From JACTMZ01 sp044359955 (GTDB lineage: Bacteria; Verrucomicrobiota; Verrucomicrobiia; Chthoniobacterales; JACTMZ01), in the NCBI GenBank assembly GCA_044359955.1, contig JBIKLF010000003.1, forward strand, positions 140,602-204,601: 64,000 nucleotides of DNA, read 5' to 3'. How positions within the stretch are numbered: position 1 is the first letter of the stretch; every line of letters starts with the position of its first letter. Below the pieces are notes generated by a model. The model was not told the DNA's origin and ran no database searches. It saw only the letters and a list, made by a program, of their open reading frames with translations. Below, piece by piece: positions 59,531-64,000 of the stretch. The position numbers and the translations under genes were made by a program.

Positions 59531-59754
59531 GCAAGTGCTTTTGCCGTGTCGAGTCGGTGTAGCCAGCCTCCCGCATTCGCTCGTTTGTGTCTCACGGTCT
59601 CGGGGAGCACGGCCGCCTCGGCCGTGGTCCGCAGCGAGGTGTGTTTGCCTCGATACGCCGGGCGAGGGCTTGCCGCCACGTGCGAGGCGCGCGTGCTCCC
59701 CGGGAAGCAAAAACAGGATTTACAATACCGCGACGGCGGAGAGGATTTTGCCCC

Positions 59755-60582
59755 ATGAAAGCGCTCCCCCTCATTGCTCTCTTTGGTTTCTCCATGGCCA
59801 CGGTGGCGCTCGCCATTGAACCGGTCTCTGTCACCACCGCGCCTCCGCCGGCGGCCGATGCGGCCGCGCTGGCCGTGAAGCTGCAGAATCCCGTGGCGGA
59901 TCTGATCAGCGTGCAGTTCCAAAACAACTTCAACTTCGGGGTGGGTGAGAACAATGGTACGCTTTATCTGCTCAATTTCCAGCCGGTGATTCCGCTGCAC
60001 ATCACGCCGGAGTGGAATTATATCGTGCGCCCTGTCTTGCCCTTTATCTCGACGAGCAATGTGTATGGGCCCGGCTATGTCAGTGGGTTGGGGGACCTCG
60101 AGATCGAGACCTTCCTTTCTCCCTCGGCACCCGGCCCGTTCGGCATTATTTGGGGCATCGGACCGACATCCATCCTGCCCACGGCGACGCAAAAGAAACT
60201 CGGCGGCGATGTCATGACACTCGGACCATCCGGTGTCGCGCTCTGGCAGAAGAACGGATGGACCGTCGGATCGCTGGTCACGCAGAACTGGCGCGTGGCC
60301 GGGCCGGGCGATTACAACGCGACGTATTTCCAGCCATTCATCTCGCACACCTTCAAAACGGCAACGACCATCGCGGTGGACAGCGAATCGTCCTACAACT
60401 GGATCAGCGAGGGGGCCGACCAGGACTGGACCATTTCGTTCAACAACACGTATTCGCAAGTGATCAAGATCGGCAAAATTCCGGTGCAGATCGGCGTGGC
60501 TCTGCAGTATTACGCGCAGTCGCCCGTTCCCGGTCAGCAGTGGGGCTTTCGGGTCAACATCACTCCGATGTTTCCGGAGTGA
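59755..60582 (+). CDS. Outer-membrane transporter-like protein (phenol MetA-type family)
   Basis: 275 residues. Signal peptide 'MKALPLIALFGFSMATVALA'. 'NPVADLISVQFQNNFNFG', 'FQPVIPLHITPEWNYIVRPVLPFI', 'GLGDLEIETFLSP' and 'WGIGPTSILPTAT' show the beta-strand pattern of the family that includes the MetA-pathway-of-phenol-degradation proteins. Probably an outer-membrane channel; substrate unknown. C-terminal 'WGFRVNITPMFPE' is a weak outer-membrane insertion signal. Confidence 0.72.
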   Translation: MKALPLIALFGFSMATVALAIEPVSVTTAPPPAADAAALAVKLQNPVADLISVQFQNNFNFGVGENNGTLYLLNFQPVIPLHITPEWNYIVRPVLPFISTSNVYGPGYVSGLGDLEIETFLSPSAPGPFGIIWGIGPTSILPTATQKKLGGDVMTLGPSGVALWQKNGWTVGSLVTQNWRVAGPGDYNATYFQPFISHTFKTATTIAVDSESSYNWISEGADQDWTISFNNTYSQVIKIGKIPVQIGVALQYYAQSPVPGQQWGFRVNITPMFPE

Positions 60583-60595
60583 GGGCCTTATTTTC

Positions 60596-60838
60596 CTACA
60601 ACTCGAGTTGGTCGAGCAACTTGTCGGGCGTCGTTTTGTGGTGCTCAGCGACCAGTTTGATGATGCTCCGCAGGGTGCCGACTTTGATCGTGTCATGATT
60701 GGGCACCGTCACGTGGAACTGACCACCCAAGTTCGTCGTCAGGCGAATGTGTGACCCGTCCTGGCGAACTCTCTCGTAACTGAGTGCTCGCAACGCCTTG
60801 GCCAGATCGGCCCCGGAGACATCGCGCGGCGTTTTCAC
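60596..60838 (-). CDS. hicA: HicA-family mRNA interferase toxin
   Basis: 80 residues. dsRBD-like HicA fold with catalytic His in 'RQDGSHIRLTTNLGGQFHVTVPNHDTIKVGTLRSIIKL'. It overlaps hicB by the 60835-60838 ATGA. The HicB-first order is the reverse of E. coli hicAB but common elsewhere. Confidence 0.88.
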   Translation of the reverse strand: MKTPRDVSGADLAKALRALSYERVRQDGSHIRLTTNLGGQFHVTVPNHDTIKVGTLRSIIKLVAEHHKTTPDKLLDQLEL

Positions 60839-61053
60839 GCAGCCAATACTTCGTCCCGGACGAAATGAAGACGGATCATCTTAGGCATCGGTCCCGCGGC
60901 GCCATCGCCGAAGTGACAGTTGACGGCATTCCTGACCATGGCACGCAGCTCATCCAATGTGTCGCCCTGAGTCACGATGGCGTGCCCCAGCGCTGTGGCC
61001 ACGTAGCCGCCATCAGCGGCGTCCTCTTGGACCTCGAAGATAATCTCGCTCAC
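60835..61053 (-). CDS. hicB: HicB-family antitoxin (short form)
   Basis: 72 residues. 'SEIIFEVQEDAADGGYVATALGHAIVTQGDTLDELRAMVRNAVNCHF' is the HicB partial RNase H fold. The ending 'MPKMIRLHFVRDEVLAA' matches the short HicB subtype without a separate DNA-binding domain. The GTG at 61053 was chosen because it fits the family N-terminus; a TTG at 61089 would add 12 residues. Confidence 0.85.
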   Translation of the reverse strand: MSEIIFEVQEDAADGGYVATALGHAIVTQGDTLDELRAMVRNAVNCHFGDGAAGPMPKMIRLHFVRDEVLAA

Positions 61054-61136
61054 AATGGGACGGATAGCTCCGTCCGGCAGGCGCGTCAAGGTCGCCCCTT
61101 GTCTTGATCTTGTCGCGGCGCGTCAGGCGAGGCCAA

Positions 61137-61177
61137 TGACCGTCGGAGCAATGAAGAAACCAAGGCACCGACGGTCA
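61137..61177. promoter_or_regulatory. Inverted repeat upstream of hicBA
   Basis: TGACCGTCGG (61137-61146) and CCGACGGTCA (61168-61177) form a perfect 10-bp inverted repeat about 85 bp before hicB. It could be an operator or a terminator-like hairpin; a family C fragment (GTGGCATCGGCATCCTGCCG) follows at about 61244. Confidence 0.45.
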
Positions 61178-61317
61178 TATCAGTTGGTCGCCTGTGGGTG
61201 ACCTGTCTCACCAAGCCTCGGCTGACCGCCGCTACCAAAGAGTGGCATCGGCATCCTGCCGATGGATTTCATCCATTTTTCTTGCCGCGACTGCGCCGTT
61301 GTGCTGCTTTCTTCGCG

Positions 61318-62427
61318 ATGAAAACACCGCAACTCTTCCCCGCATTGCTCGCCATCACCGGCTTGCTCGCGGCCAGCAATCCTGCCATTGCCTGCACCGG
61401 CGGGGCACTCACCGCCAAAGACGGCGGCGTGGCCGTCGGACGCACGCTCGAGTTCGGTGAACCGCTCAATTCCGTGCTCGCCGTCTGGCCGGCCGGGTCC
61501 GAATTCACCGGACTGACTTCCACCGGCAAGAACGGCCTCAAATGGAAATCGAAATACGGTTTTGTCGGCCCGACCGCCGCCACAAACTATGACATGCTGA
61601 TCGACGGCCTGAACGACCAAGGCCTCAACGTCGGCCTCTTCTACTTCCCCGGCTTCGCGCAATATGCCGAGGCGACACCGGAAAACTCGGCCAAAGGCCT
61701 CGCGCCCGCCCAAGTCACCGCGTGGATTCTCAGTAATTTTGCCACGGTCGCCGAGGTGAAGGAAAATATCGGTAAGATCGCCCTCTTGCCCGTCGTGCTC
61801 GACCTTATCGGCATCGTGCCGGACTTGCACATCAAGGTGCAGGATCCCACCGGCGCCTGCATCACCATCGAGCCTCGCGGCGGAGAACTCGTCGTGCACG
61901 ATAACCCCGTGCGTGTTTTGACCAACGCCCCGGAATTCCCCTGGATGCTGACCAACCTCAACAACTACCTGAACATGTCCGCGGCCTATCCCGCGAACCA
62001 GAAAATCGGCGACCTCGAACTATCACCCTTCGGCATGGGTGGCGGTTCGCGCGGTCTGCCCGGCGACTTCACCCCGCCTTCGCGCTTCGTGCGCATGGCG
62101 TTCTATCTGCAGAACGCCTTACCGCAGGCCACCAGCGCCGAGGCCGTGGGCACGATGTTCCATTTCCTCAACAACTTCGACATCCCGCCCGGCGTCGCCA
62201 TGCCCCCCGCCGGCACTTCGGAAAAATTTCCCGACTACACGTCATGGACGGTGGTCAGCGACCTGGCCAAGAAGCACTACCACTTCAAAACCTACGGGAA
62301 CCCGAATGTGCGCGTCATCGATCTCGCCCAAGCCCTGCAAGCCGCCGGCGACAAGATGGTCACCGTCGAAATGGGCCCGCAGGACCACGACAGCTTCACG
62401 CCGTCGACCATGGTTGAGGTGAAGTAG
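61318..62427 (+). CDS. Secreted Ntn amide hydrolase, paralogue 3
   Basis: 369 residues. Signal peptide ends AIA with Cys26 next ('CTGGALTAKDGGVAVGRTLEFG'). The family Asn is in 'RVLTNAPEFPWMLTNLNNY' and Arg in 'LPGDFTPPSRFVRMAFYLQ'. The GRTLEF motif is intact. It is more like paralogue 4 than 1 or 2 (shared LPGDxTPPSRFVR and YLPGFAQY-type segments), so the cluster holds two subfamilies. The ATG at 61318 was chosen for the signal peptide. Confidence 0.88.
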   Translation: MKTPQLFPALLAITGLLAASNPAIACTGGALTAKDGGVAVGRTLEFGEPLNSVLAVWPAGSEFTGLTSTGKNGLKWKSKYGFVGPTAATNYDMLIDGLNDQGLNVGLFYFPGFAQYAEATPENSAKGLAPAQVTAWILSNFATVAEVKENIGKIALLPVVLDLIGIVPDLHIKVQDPTGACITIEPRGGELVVHDNPVRVLTNAPEFPWMLTNLNNYLNMSAAYPANQKIGDLELSPFGMGGGSRGLPGDFTPPSRFVRMAFYLQNALPQATSAEAVGTMFHFLNNFDIPPGVAMPPAGTSEKFPDYTSWTVVSDLAKKHYHFKTYGNPNVRVIDLAQALQAAGDKMVTVEMGPQDHDSFTPSTMVEVK

Positions 62428-62444
62428 ACGGAAGGGTTTTTGAA

Positions 62445-62518
62445 CATAAGGTAACGAAGGCAACGAAGAAGAGTTTCACAGGGTCCGTCCGTTCCTACTT
62501 CGTTTCCTTTTGTTCCCA
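62445..62518. repeat. Family G inverted repeat, copy 2
   Basis: TAACGAAGGCAACGAAGAAG ... ACTTCGTTTCCTTTTGTTCC: same arms as the element at 26157-26231, here between Ntn hydrolase paralogues 3 and 4. It may serve as a terminator. Confidence 0.6.
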
Positions 62519-62573
62519 TTCATCCGGCCTATTTCCTTGTGGCGCGGACGGCAGTTTCCGATCCTTCAGACTT

Positions 62574-63743
62574 ATGCAAAAACTCCGAAACCCCTTGGCC
62601 GGCTTGGCGGCCTGTTTGGCACTGAGCATTCCCAGCCCCGCTGTGGCTTGCACGGCGTTCCAAATCAAATCCAACGACGGCGCGCAGATTTATTTCCGGT
62701 CGATGGAGTTCGGGTATCCGTTCAATTCGAAGGTGCTCGTCGTGCCGCGCGGCACGGACTTCACCGGCACGGCCCCCGGCGGAAAGCCGGGCAAAAAGTG
62801 GACGGCCAAATACGGTTTCGTGGGACTGAACGTCGATGTCGCCCCGACGCTGGTGGCGGACGGTCAGAATGAAAAGGGCCTGGCTCTCGGCATGCTCTAT
62901 CTGCCGGGTTTTGCGCAGTATCTCGATCCCGAGGCGGCGCCGGCAGACAAGTCGATCGGCAGCTGGGAGGTGCTGAGTTATCTCCTGGCCAATTGCTCCT
63001 CCGTGGATGAAGCCGTGGCCGCTTTGCAGAACGACGTCTACGTTGCGCAGCAGGAGTTTGTGCCTTTCAAAGAAGTCCTGGCGGTCCACTACTGGATCGG
63101 TGACAGCACGGGCAAGGTGGTCATCGCCGAATACGTCGGCGGCAAGCTGAGCATCCATGATGCGCCGCTCGGCACCCTGACCAACTCGCCGCCTTACAAC
63201 TGGCAAGAGATCAACGTGAGCAACTACGTCGATCTTTCGCCGGTCAATGTGCCCGAACGCACGCTGGGCAAATTCACGGCGATGAACTTCGGACAGGGCA
63301 GCGGCGCCGTCGGCTTGCCCGGCGACATGACGCCGCCCTCGCGTTTCGTCCGCGCCGCGCTCTTCTCGCACTGGGCCACCCCGGGGGCGACGGCGTCCGA
63401 CACAGTCAACCTCGGCTTCCACGTGCTCAACACGTTCGACATCTTCAATGGCGCGATCCAAAGCAACACGGCCGATCAGACTCCGAATACAAAGGGATTC
63501 CTCACTTCGGCCGGCCAGCCCAAGCTGGTCAACACGGACACCACCGAGTGGGCCGTGGCGCATGACCGGACGAATCTGAAAACTTATGTCCGCACTTACA
63601 ACGGGCTAGAGATTCAGGTGGTCGACCTGAAGGCCATCGACTTCGGTCAATCCGGCATGCGGGTCATTGCGCTGCAGAATAATTTCGTGCCGGAGGACAT
63701 CACGTCGAAGGTGCAGCCGTTGGCGGCGGCCAAGCCGGAGTAG
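62574..63743 (+). CDS. Secreted Ntn amide hydrolase, paralogue 4
   Basis: 389 residues. Signal peptide ends AVA with Cys26 next ('CTAFQIKSNDGAQIYFRSMEFGYP'). The Arg and acidic residue are kept (FRSMEF in place of GRTMEW). Asn in 'GTLTNSPPYNWQEINVSNY' and Arg in 'LPGDMTPPSRFVRAALF' match family positions. Tandem with paralogue 3, 146 bp apart on the same strand, and clearly related to it. Substrate unknown. Confidence 0.88.
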   Translation: MQKLRNPLAGLAACLALSIPSPAVACTAFQIKSNDGAQIYFRSMEFGYPFNSKVLVVPRGTDFTGTAPGGKPGKKWTAKYGFVGLNVDVAPTLVADGQNEKGLALGMLYLPGFAQYLDPEAAPADKSIGSWEVLSYLLANCSSVDEAVAALQNDVYVAQQEFVPFKEVLAVHYWIGDSTGKVVIAEYVGGKLSIHDAPLGTLTNSPPYNWQEINVSNYVDLSPVNVPERTLGKFTAMNFGQGSGAVGLPGDMTPPSRFVRAALFSHWATPGATASDTVNLGFHVLNTFDIFNGAIQSNTADQTPNTKGFLTSAGQPKLVNTDTTEWAVAHDRTNLKTYVRTYNGLEIQVVDLKAIDFGQSGMRVIALQNNFVPEDITSKVQPLAAAKPE

Positions 63744-63874
63744 TCTGAAGGAAGGTAGGGGCCCGCGGCCCATAGGCGTTAACCTAACGAGCATCAACAA
63801 GACACCCCAATCCCGTCATTTGCATCGGGCGCTTCTTGCGGCGGATTCCTCCAGGGTGTCATCTACCCGTGCGA
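63744..63874. repeat. Gap with truncated family B repeat
   Basis: Begins with AGGTAGGGGCCCGCGGCCCA (about 63754), the left end of a family B element that is cut off. The remaining ~110 bp before the IS end shows no gene or clear signal. Confidence 0.45.
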
Positions 63875-64000
63875 TGAAGTTCCCCCGATTTAGTGGACAG
63901 GCAGGGCGCAGAGGATCCAGAAAGGATATCCACCATGCCCAAGACCCATCCGACCTACGACAGCGGCTTCCGTCAGGAAGCCGTCAACCTCCTGATCAGC
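63875..64000 (+). mobile_element. Left end of an IS3-like insertion sequence (cut by window edge)
   Basis: TGAAGTTCCCCCGATTTAGT then GGACA is a typical IS3-group left terminus, followed 60 bp later by a transposase start codon. The right end lies outside the window. Confidence 0.6.
63935..64000 (+). CDS. Transposase OrfA, N-terminal 22 residues only
   Basis: MPKTHPTYDSGFRQEAVNLL then IS: the opening of an IS3-family OrfA helix-turn-helix protein ('F..EAV.L'). A ribosome-binding site (AAAGGA) lies about 9 nt before the ATG. The frame continues past the window. Confidence 0.7.
   Translation, partial: MPKTHPTYDSGFRQEAVNLLIS

Overview
ORGANISM. This is high-GC bacterial DNA (roughly 62-65% by eye), most likely from a member of the Verrucomicrobiota (PVC superphylum). 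The best marker is a 51-residue small basic protein (7234-7389) of the type conserved in Verrucomicrobia and Chlamydiae. Two OprB-type porins and many exported proteins fit a didermic cell. LAYOUT. Positions 1-16.3 kb are core housekeeping. They hold a partial TauE/SafE permease, thiH-thiS, prs-rplY-pth-rpsF-ssb, psd-pssA, sufT, a pseudouridine synthase, ridA, an orphan efflux adaptor, tRNA-Val(CAC), and the nusA-infB-rbfA-nrnA-truB-ribF transcription/translation operon. The nusA operon lacks rimP and is preceded by a promoter followed closely by a terminator hairpin. From 16.4 to 26.2 kb, toxin-antitoxin pairs and dispersed palindromic repeats alternate with an amino-acid ABC importer (ATPase plus permease), mazG, a DUF2270 protein, a rhomboid-like protein without catalytic residues, a DUF3431 protein, a histone-deacetylase-like hydrolase and an rRNA-type methyltransferase. 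From 26.2 to 46.5 kb lie a peroxiredoxin, a class II fumarase, tRNA-Leu(GAG), an M20 peptidase, SMC, a divergent FUSC / DUF1656-HlyD efflux system, a channel-like membrane protein, a second class II fumarase, malic enzyme, an OprB porin, an ABC-F ATPase and a type II NADH dehydrogenase. From 46.7 kb to the end is accessory DNA. It contains a Fic protein, a glutamate-decarboxylase fragment, a MNT/HEPN pair, several more TA or TA-like pairs, four secreted N-terminal-nucleophile (Ntn) amide hydrolases, two exported alpha/beta hydrolases, an OprB porin, a second outer-membrane channel-like protein, an ORF-less group II intron and the left end of an IS element. HOW IT WORKS TOGETHER. The first 16 kb and SMC are ordinary housekeeping functions. 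Fumarase plus malic enzyme next to a porin suggests fumarate-malate-pyruvate conversion. The 50-64 kb segment looks like an expanded secreted-hydrolase region: four intact Ntn amidases with a signal peptide ending directly before the catalytic Cys, a fifth broken copy at 25.3 kb, and the exported lipase-like enzymes and channels interleaved with them. MOST NOTABLE. (i) A ~718-nt group II intron without a reverse transcriptase lies on the minus strand at 54560-55277, inserted inside a palindromic repeat. (ii) Four-plus-one Ntn-hydrolase paralogues. (iii) A ~190-bp MITE-like repeat in three copies, plus several other families of paired-hairpin repeats, one of which supplies the C-terminus of a histone-deacetylase-like gene. 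(iv) A dense set of small TA modules, two of which share a promoter motif. All calls are from reading the sequence; no database search was run.
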